DNA from: Bdellovibrionaceae bacterium UBA2466
GTDB taxonomy: Bacteria; Bdellovibrionota; FAC87; UBA2466
Assembly: GCA_002342225.1 (NCBI GenBank)
Contig: DDPO01000061.1
Coordinates: 17,445 to 57,135, forward strand
DNA: 39,691 nt
Reading direction: 5' to 3'
The first letter of the stretch is position 1, and every line of letters begins with the position of its first letter. The position numbers and the translations under genes were made by a program. Of this stretch, positions 1-8,047 are shown piece after piece. The notes under the pieces were generated by a model that saw nothing but the letters and a program-made list of their open reading frames with translations, searched no databases and was not told where the DNA came from.

Positions 1-1128
1 GGAAACGGCATGGGAATGGGTGGTTTTGTCTACGGAGACCCCAACACTACGACTTTGGTTCTTAACCGAGCTTGGCTTGAATGGAGTTCCGACTTTGGTG
101 TCGTTCGCTTGGGTCGTATGCCCTTTTCATGGGGGTACGGATTGATGTGGGATGCTGGTGGGCTTTGGGATGACTACGGAACTACATTTGATCGTTTGGA
201 ATATCGACTTCATTTAGGTCACATTGTAGGTGCTCTGGCTTATTCGAAGCCTCGCAAAAAATCGATTTGGGGCCACAAAAACGACGCCGACTTTTTTACA
301 TTTTATTTGCAGTATGACAACCCCGAATCGGATGTTGAAGGCGGAGTCATCTATGAAAAACAGACTCGTTCTAACCGCCAAGGTGGAGAACTGTTAGATG
401 AGAATCCAAATAATTATCCTTCAAACAGTTTCCTAGCTGCAGACACACCTTATCCTTTAAATAACAACGTTGTTGATCTCTATTTACGCAAAACGGTGAG
501 CTACTTTACTTTAGGTGGGGAAGTGAACTGGATGACTGGAGAGGCCAATAACTATAAAAATACTCTTTCCAAAAATGCTAATTTGAATGCTTTAGCTGCT
601 ACTGCGAATGTGACTTATGAATATCATAAAGTGAAAGGCTTTATCGAGTTTCTCTATGCGAGTGGGGATTCCAATTTAAATAACGAAGAGATGACAGGTT
701 TCGTTCTTCTACATCCTAATCGCAGAGCTGGGTTTATTCTCGGTAGAGAGCTTCTGGGCAAATATTCTAGTGTTGGAACTGACCCTGGCAAGGCAGGCAA
801 CGGAAGCATGGTTGTTTATGGAAATCAAGATGCCTTCTCGGGTGTCTATTTCTTTAGGCCAGGACTTCGAATCGATTGGTCACCCTCTCTCGCTACAGGG
901 CTTGAAGTTGTTTATGCTCAGAAAGCTTCTGTGAAATCTGGAGAAGATCGAGCCCTTGGAACAGAGATAGATCTTGGAACCGATTACAGTGTTTATAAGA
1001 ACTTTGATTTAGGAGTGAATGTAGGAGTTCTATTCCCCGGCAAAGGGGTAATTTCCTCGATGGCTCCTGACGTTGAGAAAACCTATACTGTTTTTGGGTT
1101 TCGAACTACAGCTAGTTTGAAATTCTGA
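1..1128 (+). CDS. Outer-membrane beta-barrel (porin-like) protein, 5' end missing
   Basis: The reading frame is open to the left edge of the window, so the N-terminus and signal peptide are probably missing; a Met at base 10 is unlikely to be the true start. The visible 372 residues alternate aromatic and polar residues and end in Leu-Lys-Phe, the usual C-terminal signature of an outer-membrane barrel. An early GRMPFSWGYGLMWDAGG segment followed by an acidic stretch and DRLEY resembles the GRMP-x-x-WG motif of porin-like proteins in myxobacteria and Bdellovibrio relatives (possibly TIGR04551 or alginate-export-like; family recalled, not searched). The substrate is unknown. A TGA-TAA double stop ends it, and the next gene begins 26 nt downstream on the same strand, so the two may be cotranscribed. 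Confidence 0.7.
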   Translation, partial: GNGMGMGGFVYGDPNTTTLVLNRAWLEWSSDFGVVRLGRMPFSWGYGLMWDAGGLWDDYGTTFDRLEYRLHLGHIVGALAYSKPRKKSIWGHKNDADFFTFYLQYDNPESDVEGGVIYEKQTRSNRQGGELLDENPNNYPSNSFLAADTPYPLNNNVVDLYLRKTVSYFTLGGEVNWMTGEANNYKNTLSKNANLNALAATANVTYEYHKVKGFIEFLYASGDSNLNNEEMTGFVLLHPNRRAGFILGRELLGKYSSVGTDPGKAGNGSMVVYGNQDAFSGVYFFRPGLRIDWSPSLATGLEVVYAQKASVKSGEDRALGTEIDLGTDYSVYKNFDLGVNVGVLFPGKGVISSMAPDVEKTYTVFGFRTTASLKF

Positions 1129-1154
1129 TAAATTCACTAAGCCGCGGAGTTTGA

Positions 1155-2099
1155 TTGAGGCTTTTAGTTAGTATTTTTGTTTGTTGTGCTTCGTTTGTCT
1201 CTTTTGCACTCAATGAAAATTTAGTTCAATCTGCTGAAGCTTTTTATGCTCAAAATGATTTTCCTCATGCTCTAGATTCATGGAAAAAAATCTATAAGGT
1301 CAATCCTCACTCTGTTGAAGCAGTGATTCGGGTATCCGATCTTCAATTGCTTCTCGATGGGCATGAATCTGCTCAAAAGACAATTTTAGAGTTCCTGAGC
1401 GAGGGGAGAGAACATCTAAGTTCATCGCAGGTTTGGATTGTTCAACAGCGATTGCTTGAAGTTCAAAACAGGTTTGTCAAAGATGATTCTCAAAGTCTCT
1501 ATTTTCAAGCAATGGTAAAAATAAAATTGGCGGATTTTAATCAAGCTTTGCCTTTGTTAAACCAGGCTAATCAGATCGAAAAAGGGAACTCAAAGATTTT
1601 AGAATCAAAAGCTCAGTGTGAGCGAGAACTGGGACAGTACACCCAGTACTACGATACACTAAAAACAACTGCTGAGCTGAACTGGATTAATAATAAAGTC
1701 CGAGAAGAGCTTCTGGAGGCACAGTATTTTTTTCGGGATTTTTCAGACATCATCCAGTGGTCCCAAAGCCAAATCAATTCCAATATGTCTTTACGGCAAA
1801 AAACAGTCATTTCTCTGGCTAAATTAGAAAAAGCAGAGAATCAAGATTCTGTAAGAGCATTCCTTCAAATCATTGAAGGAGCTAAGGGTCGGCCGGTGAA
1901 CCCCATGATTTGGTATGGCCTCGGCCGTTGCTATAGGAAAATGGAAAATGTAGGAGCTGCGACAAAATATTTTGAGAAGTTTGTTTCGATGACTGCCAAA
2001 AGCCAAGTGATAGCCACTCAGACTTGGGATCCTTACCGGACTGCCGAAAAACTCGAAGATGCAAAACAATGGCTCTTGGAGACCAAGCAAAGCCCATAA
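1155..2099 (+). CDS. Secreted TPR-repeat protein
   Basis: This is a 314-residue protein with a hydrophobic N-terminal signal peptide (about residues 1-19, likely cleaved after SFA). There is no lipobox, so it is probably periplasmic. The remainder is helical with TPR-like units: FYAQNDFPHALDSWKKIYKVNP near residues 30-50, an ALPLLNQANQIEKG unit near 130-145, and a clear C-terminal repeat around YGLGRCYRKMENVGAATKYFEKF. TTG at 1155 is chosen as start because GGAG lies 5 nt upstream and translation from it yields the signal peptide. TPR proteins are protein-protein scaffolds, and no enzymatic motif is visible. It follows the barrel gene closely, so a role in envelope assembly is plausible but unproven. 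Confidence 0.75.
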   Translation: MRLLVSIFVCCASFVSFALNENLVQSAEAFYAQNDFPHALDSWKKIYKVNPHSVEAVIRVSDLQLLLDGHESAQKTILEFLSEGREHLSSSQVWIVQQRLLEVQNRFVKDDSQSLYFQAMVKIKLADFNQALPLLNQANQIEKGNSKILESKAQCERELGQYTQYYDTLKTTAELNWINNKVREELLEAQYFFRDFSDIIQWSQSQINSNMSLRQKTVISLAKLEKAENQDSVRAFLQIIEGAKGRPVNPMIWYGLGRCYRKMENVGAATKYFEKFVSMTAKSQVIATQTWDPYRTAEKLEDAKQWLLETKQSP

Positions 2100-2202
2100 T
2101 TGTCACTCGTGTTGGTTTCTTACACGCCTAGGCCAAAGTTAGTCAGTTGGTCCATGGTAGTAGTATTCTTTAAGTTTCAACTAATTATCACTTCTGCTCT
2201 TT

Positions 2203-2219
2203 CTGGCGTTAGCCTTGCA
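2203..2219 (+). promoter_or_regulatory. Sigma-54-like -24/-12 promoter for the VWA-like lipoprotein
   Basis: CTGGCGTTAGCCTTGCA has TGGC and TTGC with exactly the 7-nt gap of the sigma-54 consensus (TGGCACG-N4-TTGCW). The conserved GC of the -12 element lies 59 nt before the ATG at 2277, predicting transcription from about 2230. The leader then contains a 5-bp hairpin (2239-2243 with 2248-2252, GGGAC/GTCCC, loop CTAT). Similar sites with similar spacing occur at 37493-37508 and 39361-39376. No enhancer-binding site was identified. Confidence 0.5.
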
Positions 2220-2276
2220 TTTTGCCACTTCCGGACTGGGGACCTATGTCCCGTGTAGAGAGGCTTAAGAGAGTTT

Positions 2277-3290
2277 ATGCAAAAAAAATCAAAAGCAAAA
2301 AACGCTTCCCTTGTTCTAGGTCTGTTTTTAACAGTTTTGATAGGGTTATCAGCGTGTGGCGATAAAAACCAATTGCTCCAAACCAATTCATCACTGAGTT
2401 TTACCCAAGACTACAACCCACCCTTACTCGATATTCTTTGGGTTGTAGATGATCGATCCCAGTTTTACAGTGCTCCCGGGCGTTCGCACATTGTCGAAGA
2501 GGCAAAACAGTTTTTTACCCGTTTAGACAGTTCGACTGCAAGCTATCAAATGGGTTTTATTACAGCCGATATGTTAAACGCTCAAGGGAGATTGCAACCT
2601 GTTTCAAGCCCCATCATCCTCAAAAAGAACATGGGGACTTTAGCGCAGCGAGTTTCACTTTTTTCGTCTCTGTTAACTCAAGTTGCCTTTAATGGGCGCA
2701 CTAGCGGTGTTAATAAAGCTTTTGAAGCGACGGCAATTGCATTGACCTCGGGTTTTAAACCTAGAACCAATGTGCCACTTGTGATCGTGTTTTTATCAGA
2801 TTCAGATGATCGTTCTTCAGTGCCTAGTTCGCAATCGGCTGTTACTTATTACGGCAATTTGTTTTTGAGTCTTAAAGGTAACAATCCTGATTTGCTACGG
2901 GTTTATTCGATTAACTACGAGCGACTAGCACAAGGTGAGGCTGTGAATTCCTCAAACCGTTGTGTGACTCTTTACAATGCAGATATTGACGGTCCAAATT
3001 TTCAAGACAGATTCTTTCAACTTGCGGACAGGCTTAATGGTGAGAGTTCTGGAATATGCGGGGCCTTTTCAGACAATATTAGTTTGGCGGGACTTAGGGC
3101 TCGTGAACTTCCTAAGAGATTTAAATTAGATGTCGCAATTCAACCGAGTACCTTAAGAGTTGTTGTTTCTTTAAATGGTGAAGAATTAGATGGATTGTCA
3201 TGGTCTTTTGACGAGACCACTAATGAAGTTGTTTTTAATCAAGCCCCACCCGAGGGAAGTCGAATCGATATATCTTATCTTGGATTGTAA
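2277..3290 (+). CDS. VWA-like lipoprotein
   Basis: A 337-residue protein starting with a lipoprotein signal peptide: basic KKSKAK, a hydrophobic stretch, then the lipobox LSAC with the lipidated Cys at position 27. After it comes a von Willebrand factor A-like fold: DILWVVDDRSQF (residues about 52-63), then VPLVIVFLSDSDDRSS as the central strand and loop. VWA domains bind ligands through a metal site (MIDAS, DxSxS). Here the motif reads D-D-R-S-Q, so the Ser residues are not conserved and metal binding may be weakened or lost. The C-terminal 70 residues form a separate beta-rich segment ending in DISYLGL. It is probably anchored in the outer or inner membrane. It is preceded by a sigma-54-like site and converges, with a 3-nt gap, on the minus-strand flagellar-side operon. 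Confidence 0.75.
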   Translation: MQKKSKAKNASLVLGLFLTVLIGLSACGDKNQLLQTNSSLSFTQDYNPPLLDILWVVDDRSQFYSAPGRSHIVEEAKQFFTRLDSSTASYQMGFITADMLNAQGRLQPVSSPIILKKNMGTLAQRVSLFSSLLTQVAFNGRTSGVNKAFEATAIALTSGFKPRTNVPLVIVFLSDSDDRSSVPSSQSAVTYYGNLFLSLKGNNPDLLRVYSINYERLAQGEAVNSSNRCVTLYNADIDGPNFQDRFFQLADRLNGESSGICGAFSDNISLAGLRARELPKRFKLDVAIQPSTLRVVVSLNGEELDGLSWSFDETTNEVVFNQAPPEGSRIDISYLGL

Positions 3291-3293
3291 AGC

Positions 3294-3914
3294 TTAAGCA
3301 TTAGAATTTTGTCGTGCTCTCAACTGGTTTAGAGCTCGGCCCCACTCGGATAGATTGGTGAGGAGTTCGTATTCTATCTTGTCTGCTAATCCTTGATAGT
3401 CCTCTTGTTCTTGAAATGAAAACACCGATTTTAAAATGATGTTTAAGTCGCTTTCTGTCTGTGAAAGTGACCTGCCATCTAGAAGCTCTTTCGTAAAGTC
3501 CAACCCAATAGCAGCTTTTGTGATTGTGATGGCTTCAATGAATCGCTCTAACCCTTCAATACATTGAATAAACAGGCGATTGCCATTGAGTTTGTCTGAT
3601 TCACGAAATAACTCCGCAGTCTTTATAATGCTTCTCTGAATCCGCTCAATGCAAGAAAGAGAAATATCGTAACCTGTAGCGGCCCATATAGCTTTGTCTG
3701 CCGTTTTAATTTCAATTTCATGCGAGGAATCGATACTTTTTTCAAGAATTTCGGCCTGTTTTTCGGCGTTGTATCGAATGCCATCCACGAGCAGTTGGGT
3801 GACTAGGCGATTTGAGGGAATGCCGTTGATAGCTTCCGTAATTGCAGTCCCGATTTTGTTCATGGTATCGAGGCTAACACTGCAGGCTGAGTCATCTACT
3901 TTTAATTTAATCAT
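3294..3914 (-). CDS. Unrecognised helical protein at end of flagellar-side operon
   Basis: A 206-residue, soluble, mostly alpha-helical protein with no signal peptide, membrane segment or catalytic motif that I recognise. Its ATG overlaps the stop of the upstream TPR gene by 4 nt (ATGA), and AGGGGA lies 5 nt before it, so the two are translationally coupled and likely act together. The sequence is rich in Ile, Leu, Glu and Ser, with regularly spaced hydrophobic residues typical of a helical bundle. Its place beyond the FliT-like and TPR genes suggests a motility or regulatory accessory role, but the 12-bp hairpin between the FliT-like gene and the TPR gene may separate this pair from the filament genes. 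No function is assigned. Confidence 0.65.
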   Translation of the reverse strand: MIKLKVDDSACSVSLDTMNKIGTAITEAINGIPSNRLVTQLLVDGIRYNAEKQAEILEKSIDSSHEIEIKTADKAIWAATGYDISLSCIERIQRSIIKTAELFRESDKLNGNRLFIQCIEGLERFIEAITITKAAIGLDFTKELLDGRSLSQTESDLNIILKSVFSFQEQEDYQGLADKIEYELLTNLSEWGRALNQLRARQNSNA

Positions 3915-5050
3915 AGTGTTCCCCTTTGGCGATGGCGCAGTAAGCTTAGATCTTCTCTGAGTAGTCGGGCTTTCGGATGATCAGGATGTCTGATGAGGAT
4001 GGCATTCAGCTCTCCCTCACACCCAGCCCAGTCATTCTGCTTCAAAAGAGTTGCGGCTAACAAAAATCGATTATCTAAATTAGATGGCTCTTTTGTCAGA
4101 GCTTGAACAAGTCTTAGTCTTAGCTCTTTCCAGTCCATATCCGTTTCAGCTAAAGCATAGAGTTGATGCAGGGCTACTGAGTTTTGATTATCAATATCGA
4201 GTGCTTTACGGAAATAAAGTTCAGCAATTTTCTTTTCGCCACTCATTTCAGCGACAATGCCAATGCCACAGAAAGCTTTCGCGGCCTTGGGGCAAAAGTC
4301 TATAGCTTGCTGGAAAAATTGGGTTGCCTTATCAAACCGTTTTCGTTGGATTTCAAGAGTTCCTAGATTAATCAAAATGACGTGTGACCTGGGATTTAAA
4401 GATAAGGCTTGATGGTAGTTCTCGGAAGCTTCATTAAACCGTTCAAGCCTAGTTAGGCAGTTTCCAAACTCTTTGAAAAAGTTAAATCTTAGATCTGCCG
4501 GCAGTTTGCCCTGATCTTTAACTTTGGTAAAAGAATCTAAAGCACTGTGGTCATTATTTTCTTTTATAAAGCAAAGACCGAGAAGGGCATGGCCCTCAAC
4601 TAGGTTATGAATTTCAACTATAGCATTAAAACACTTCTTAGCAGCCGGTGTATCCCCCAGGTTGAGAAGGCAAGTTCCTAAGCCCTTCAGAGCTCGGGGA
4701 TTCTTAATTTCTTTTTTGAGTACATAGGAATACAAGTTTCGAGCAAGGAGGTAATCTTCGTTTTTAAGTAAGATATCAGCCTTAGTTAAAATGCTTAGTA
4801 GCTCACTATCTAATTTGGGTTCGGCAATTGGAATTTGGACCGTGAGAGTCGGCTTTTTTACAGTAATAAGAAAGCTTCGAGTTTCGATTCCTTCAGAATC
4901 CTGGTCAAAGTTTTTAATCGCATCATTAAGGTTATCTAAAATGTTGTTCTGAGTCGAAGGCACGACTTCCCGTACTTGTATGCTCTCTGCATCAGAGAGC
5001 ACATTGAAAAAGGGGGACTGCTTGATATCGAGATGATTTTCTTGCGGCAT
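3911..5050 (-). CDS. Cytoplasmic TPR-repeat protein
   Basis: About 379 residues from the ATG at 5050; an in-frame TTG at 5071 would add seven. Neither start has a good ribosome binding site, so the start is uncertain. A TATACT hexamer at 5087-5082 could be the -10 of its promoter. There is no signal peptide. After about 100 poorly conserved residues come at least six consecutive 34-residue TPR units with the usual W/L-G-Y/F-A-P pattern (for example NYHQALSLNPRSHVILINLG and FFQQAIDFCPKAAKAFCGIG), so it is a helical scaffold binding a protein partner. The coupled 206-residue downstream product is the obvious candidate. The gene lies downstream of the fliD-fliS operon, separated by a strong hairpin. 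Confidence 0.75.
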   Translation of the reverse strand: MPQENHLDIKQSPFFNVLSDAESIQVREVVPSTQNNILDNLNDAIKNFDQDSEGIETRSFLITVKKPTLTVQIPIAEPKLDSELLSILTKADILLKNEDYLLARNLYSYVLKKEIKNPRALKGLGTCLLNLGDTPAAKKCFNAIVEIHNLVEGHALLGLCFIKENNDHSALDSFTKVKDQGKLPADLRFNFFKEFGNCLTRLERFNEASENYHQALSLNPRSHVILINLGTLEIQRKRFDKATQFFQQAIDFCPKAAKAFCGIGIVAEMSGEKKIAELYFRKALDIDNQNSVALHQLYALAETDMDWKELRLRLVQALTKEPSNLDNRFLLAATLLKQNDWAGCEGELNAILIRHPDHPKARLLREDLSLLRHRQRGTL

Positions 5051-5151
5051 GATAAATACATGCTGGAGCAAGGGGCATGCCAGTATATAAAGAAAAAGAT
5101 GTGAACAGTGATTGATACTTGGAAGAAAAGATGGGGTACAAATTCGTCAAA

Positions 5152-5189
5152 CACCAAACAAAGCGACAAACTTTTGACTTTGTTTGGTG
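5152..5189 (-). terminator. 12-bp perfect inverted repeat after the fliD-fliS operon
   Basis: CACCAAACAAAG at 5152-5163 is exactly complementary to CTTTGTTTGGTG at 5178-5189, with a 14-nt loop. On the minus strand the hairpin follows the stop of the FliT-like gene by 16 nt and is followed by only a short T-rich stretch, so it is a plausible but imperfect intrinsic terminator. It could also protect the 3' end of the flagellar mRNA. Confidence 0.5.
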
Positions 5190-5205
5190 ATTTAAGATGA
5201 AGGTA

Positions 5206-5631
5206 CTACGCGTCTTTGGTCTTTCGTCTCTTCGAAGATGATCTTTCAAAACTGCCTAGGTGATGGGAGGTTTTTACTTCGGTTTGTAGTTTTTTGATGG
5301 TCTGAGTTTTCATTGCGTCAATTTTAGAAATTAGCTGAAGATCAATGGCAACAATCTGATCACCTAATTTTCTTTTTTGAGCAAAAAGGGACTTCAGGGT
5401 TTCTCGGTAACTGTTCATTTCATCTTCGCTGGTAGAGGATTCTTTGAAGGCTCTTGCGATCTTTTGATCCAATGAACGAATGATATTAAGAAGTCTCTCG
5501 CGATTTTCGACGAAAAATTTAAGGTTATCCCAATGATCGCTATTCGTCTCCTCGAGGAACTTTGTGCTGATAGTGAAAAACTTTTGATAGTATTTATTTT
5601 TTAGTTTTAGAAATTGAATGACTTCTTCCAT
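5206..5631 (-). CDS. FliT-like flagellar export chaperone (putative)
   Basis: A 141-residue basic, all-helical protein starting at the ATG at 5631, preceded by a GGGGGA ribosome site that overlaps the fliS stop codon (11-nt gap). A longer frame starting inside fliS is rejected. Short helical proteins directly downstream of fliS are commonly FliT or FlgN-type chaperones that hold the filament cap or hook-associated proteins before export. Its length and helical character fit, and it begins MEEVIQFLKLKNKYYQKF, but I see no diagnostic residue. The C-terminus is strongly basic (SSSKRRKTKD). It closes the fliD-fliS operon and is followed by the hairpin at 5152-5189. Confidence 0.5.
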   Translation of the reverse strand: MEEVIQFLKLKNKYYQKFFTISTKFLEETNSDHWDNLKFFVENRERLLNIIRSLDQKIARAFKESSTSEDEMNSYRETLKSLFAQKRKLGDQIVAIDLQLISKIDAMKTQTIKKLQTEVKTSHHLGSFERSSSKRRKTKDA

Positions 5632-5642
5632 TTTTATTCCCC

Positions 5643-6068
5643 CTAGCGATTTTCGGAAACTTCTTTTTCGGTTTTGGTTGAGTTGATAGCTTGTTGCCAA
5701 GCTTCGTGTAAAGTTGTGAGAATATTGATGGCTTCATTAAGTTTTTCACTGTCATTATCTTTATTAGCCAAAATAAGTCTGTCTGTCACAAAACCGTAGA
5801 GAGAGTCCAACGACACAGCTAGATCACCACCTTGTTTTTTATTCAGAGTGGCTCTCAGTTCGTTGACAATGTCTTGACCTCTACCAATAAGCCTTGATTT
5901 CTCAATAGTATCTTTTTTTTCAATCGCGATGATAGCTTGTTTCAGGAATCTGATAAGCCCTTCATAAAGCAATAAGAGGATGGCTTCTTTGTTGGCTGTC
6001 ATGATTTCAGTCGTTCGGTAAGACTTTAGGGTCTGTTGATATATCTTTTTCTTGTTCTCTTGGCTCAT
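5643..6068 (-). CDS. fliS: Flagellin export chaperone FliS
   Basis: A 141-residue FliS. The family hallmarks are present: YQQT near the N-terminus, the helix TANKEAILLLLYEGLIRFLKQA (about residues 24-45), an IGRGQDIVNELRATLN segment, and LDSLYGFVTDRLILAN (about 86-101). FliS binds the disordered C-terminus of flagellin in the cytoplasm, prevents premature polymerisation and delivers it to the export gate. The length matches the family (120-150). It lies 16 nt downstream of fliD with an AGGGA ribosome site, and a FliT-like gene follows, a standard filament operon. The Lys/Glu-rich C-terminal tail is not conserved. Confidence 0.93.
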   Translation of the reverse strand: MSQENKKKIYQQTLKSYRTTEIMTANKEAILLLLYEGLIRFLKQAIIAIEKKDTIEKSRLIGRGQDIVNELRATLNKKQGGDLAVSLDSLYGFVTDRLILANKDNDSEKLNEAINILTTLHEAWQQAINSTKTEKEVSENR

Positions 6069-6084
6069 AGTTTAGTCCCTACAG

Positions 6085-7467
6085 TTATTGCTGCGGCAAT
6101 CCATCGCCAACAGCACCTTGAAAGTAACTACTTTGGCTCTTCATGGCGCTGAGAGCCGACTGGGCAGAAGCCAACTGATTTTTTAGAGCCTCAGCCCGCC
6201 TCTCCACCTGTTTTTCTTTGGTAGAAATGTTTTTATCAATACTTCTGATCTGGCTATTGTAGTTTTGAAGTTGATTAGTTAACACTCCACCGCCAGCACT
6301 TGAAATTGTGTTTACAGCATTGATTACAGAAGGAATAACTCCACGTGTATTTTCGTCGCCAGCCATGAGGGTAACGACTTCGTCAAAATTTGATTCAAGT
6401 ACAGTCTGGAATTTTTTTTCATCGAAAGCCAGAGTGCCTTGTTTGTTGAATTGAACTCCCAAGTCTCCGAGCGATTTTATTTTTTTTGTAGGATCGTTTA
6501 GAAAGTTCTGTTGAAGTGCACTTCGTAGTCGATCCTCGGCTAGGCGAATACCATAATCGCCACCCAAGGTCTTAGAGGTGTCTGTCTTTTCATCCATTTT
6601 GTTTTGGCTTTGGATAAAAGAAAAAATTTGATTGATCTTTTCAACAACATCTTTCATTTTAGTAATAGTTTTAGGGACGTCTTGGTCAATCGAGATCGTT
6701 AACGGTTTTCCCGACTCGGTTAGCCCTTTTAAATTCAGAGTTGCCCCAGGAATTATATCTTTTAATTCGTTCGAGGGACTTTGAATTTCATAGCCCTGAT
6801 ATTTGATGACCGCATTGGAAGCCTCTCGTGTGGATTCCAAATAGAGGTCATCTTCCCCCCCAGAAAAATAGAATTCGGGAAACTGCACATCGCTCTGAGT
6901 CCCTACACCTTCAGCTTTAAGAAGCAATCTAAAAGCAGGCTCTTCTGCAGCATTGTCATTAATGACACTTGCTCTAAGTCCCGTCCCTGAAGAGTTAATT
7001 ACTTTCGCAACACCCTCCAAGGTGGAATTGTCATCATCGATAAAGATCTCTTGAAGCTCGCCATTTTTATTCGTGAACGAAATATAACCAGTTCCAATTT
7101 TGGTTTCCGATTTGTCTGGTAACGGATTTGAGAGGGCAGATGCAGAACCTGCTAATTGGAGTACTTCGATAGTGTGTTTGCCTTTTTCAGCAATGCTTTT
7201 GTCCGCACTACCCGTGATGATTTTATCATCATCTGTGGTGAAGGATAATTCTCTTAACGCAAATGGAGTTCCAATTTCAGGAAGACTTTGTTTTAGACTA
7301 TCTACTTTAGATGCTAAATCGGTTAGTAGATTAACTTTAGATTCAATGGTGGTTTTTTTTTCTTCGAGCTGTTGGATGGGCTTGCGCTCAGCTTGTACCG
7401 CAGCTCCATAGGCCTTTTGGAACTCAGGCATCAAATTAGAAACTGCATCCATCGATATACTCGGCAC
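6085..7467 (-). CDS. fliD: Flagellar filament cap protein FliD
   Basis: A 460-residue FliD (hook-associated protein 2), which forms the pentameric cap that folds flagellin subunits at the filament tip. The N-terminal helical region (MDAVSNLMPEFQKAYGAAV then a coiled coil to residue 65) and the C-terminal coiled coil (NYNSQIRSIDKNISTKEKQVE) correspond to the D0/D1 domains. The central beta-rich part with HTIEVLQLAGSASALS and the DYGIRLAEDRLRSALQ segment is typical of FliD_N and FliD_C. The start is GTG at 7467, supported by AAGGAG 6 nt upstream. A sigma-70-type promoter lies at 7551-7579. It is the first gene of fliD-fliS-(fliT-like). Confidence 0.92.
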   Translation of the reverse strand: MPSISMDAVSNLMPEFQKAYGAAVQAERKPIQQLEEKKTTIESKVNLLTDLASKVDSLKQSLPEIGTPFALRELSFTTDDDKIITGSADKSIAEKGKHTIEVLQLAGSASALSNPLPDKSETKIGTGYISFTNKNGELQEIFIDDDNSTLEGVAKVINSSGTGLRASVINDNAAEEPAFRLLLKAEGVGTQSDVQFPEFYFSGGEDDLYLESTREASNAVIKYQGYEIQSPSNELKDIIPGATLNLKGLTESGKPLTISIDQDVPKTITKMKDVVEKINQIFSFIQSQNKMDEKTDTSKTLGGDYGIRLAEDRLRSALQQNFLNDPTKKIKSLGDLGVQFNKQGTLAFDEKKFQTVLESNFDEVVTLMAGDENTRGVIPSVINAVNTISSAGGGVLTNQLQNYNSQIRSIDKNISTKEKQVERRAEALKNQLASAQSALSAMKSQSSYFQGAVGDGLPQQ

Positions 7468-7550
7468 ACCAAGCTCCTTGGGTTAAAGACTCAATGGGAT
7501 TGTTAAAGGAAATAGCTCTGAGGATTTACGAATTAAGAATCTACTCTTTC

Positions 7551-7579
7551 AGTATAAAAGCTAGAGGTAATTTAAGCAA
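7551..7579 (-). promoter_or_regulatory. Sigma-70-type promoter upstream of fliD
   Basis: On the minus strand, TTGCTT (7579-7574) and TATACT (7556-7551) are separated by 17 nt, a good match to TTGACA/TATAAT. Transcription would start near 7544, giving a leader of about 75 nt before the fliD GTG. This differs from fliC, which has a sigma-28 promoter, and suggests the cap and chaperone genes are expressed separately from flagellin. Confidence 0.5.
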
Positions 7580-7604
7580 TCTTCGAAATGCAAATCGTAT
7601 TGAA

Positions 7605-7961
7605 TTAAAAAGCCTTATTGAATTTTTTAACGTCAGTAATTTGGCTTTTTTCTCGATGGAGTTTCTTGGTTGAAAAGCAGTTTCTAACAGATCTCTTTAA
7701 CTTGGGGCGGTGCGCGAGCAGCTCAATCACTGTTCCGCTGTCAACAATTTGACTTGTAAGCTCAGTGTTCTGAAATCCATTAGAGGACTCATCAGATGAT
7801 GTGGACGGGCTAGATGATGTTTCTGTTCTATTGATTTTCGGTCTATCTTTTAAGTTTTTTCTGGCAGAGTTCTCTTCCTGTCGCTGTCTCGAGTTGTCGG
7901 AAGTTTCGTTCGAAGCATTGATGGAATAAGGAATTGCTGGGTTTAGGGGATTTACAGCCAT
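7605..7961 (-). CDS. Small disordered protein in the flaG position
   Basis: A 118-residue protein between fliC and fliD, the position normally occupied by flaG. The first 70 residues are rich in Ser, Asn, Glu and Arg and look disordered. A SQIVDSGTVIELLAHR stretch near residues 70-85 faintly recalls the FlaG core (VD-x-x-TG-x-VI-x-x-IP), but the key TGE and IP are absent. The C-terminus is basic (KLKRSVRN, STKKLHREK). The ATG at 7961 has AGGAG 6 nt upstream. It sits directly after the hairpin at 7983-8014, so it is probably expressed at a reduced level by readthrough from fliC. It may be a diverged FlaG or a lineage-specific flagellar protein; function not assigned. Confidence 0.6.
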   Translation of the reverse strand: MAVNPLNPAIPYSINASNETSDNSRQRQEENSARKNLKDRPKINRTETSSSPSTSSDESSNGFQNTELTSQIVDSGTVIELLAHRPKLKRSVRNCFSTKKLHREKSQITDVKKFNKAF

Positions 7962-7982
7962 AGAGGACTCCTCTAGGAATAT

Positions 7983-8014
7983 ATCGGCTTACTCCGATGA
8001 AAGAGTAAGCCGAT
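7983..8014 (-). terminator. 12-bp hairpin between fliC and the next gene
   Basis: ATCGGCTTACTC (7983-7994) and GAGTAAGCCGAT (8003-8014) are perfectly complementary, with an 8-nt loop. On the minus strand it follows the fliC stop by 33 nt. No U-run follows; the ribosome site of the next gene comes instead. It is therefore more likely an mRNA-stabilising or attenuating intercistronic hairpin than a complete terminator. Confidence 0.6.
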
Positions 8015-8047
8015 TTCCCCATTTGTTAGCTTACAGCGTAACCTCAG

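Noticed and set aside
3694..3960. Plus-strand frame antisense to the 206-residue gene
   Set aside because: No ribosome site, and it opposes an operon with ATGA coupling.
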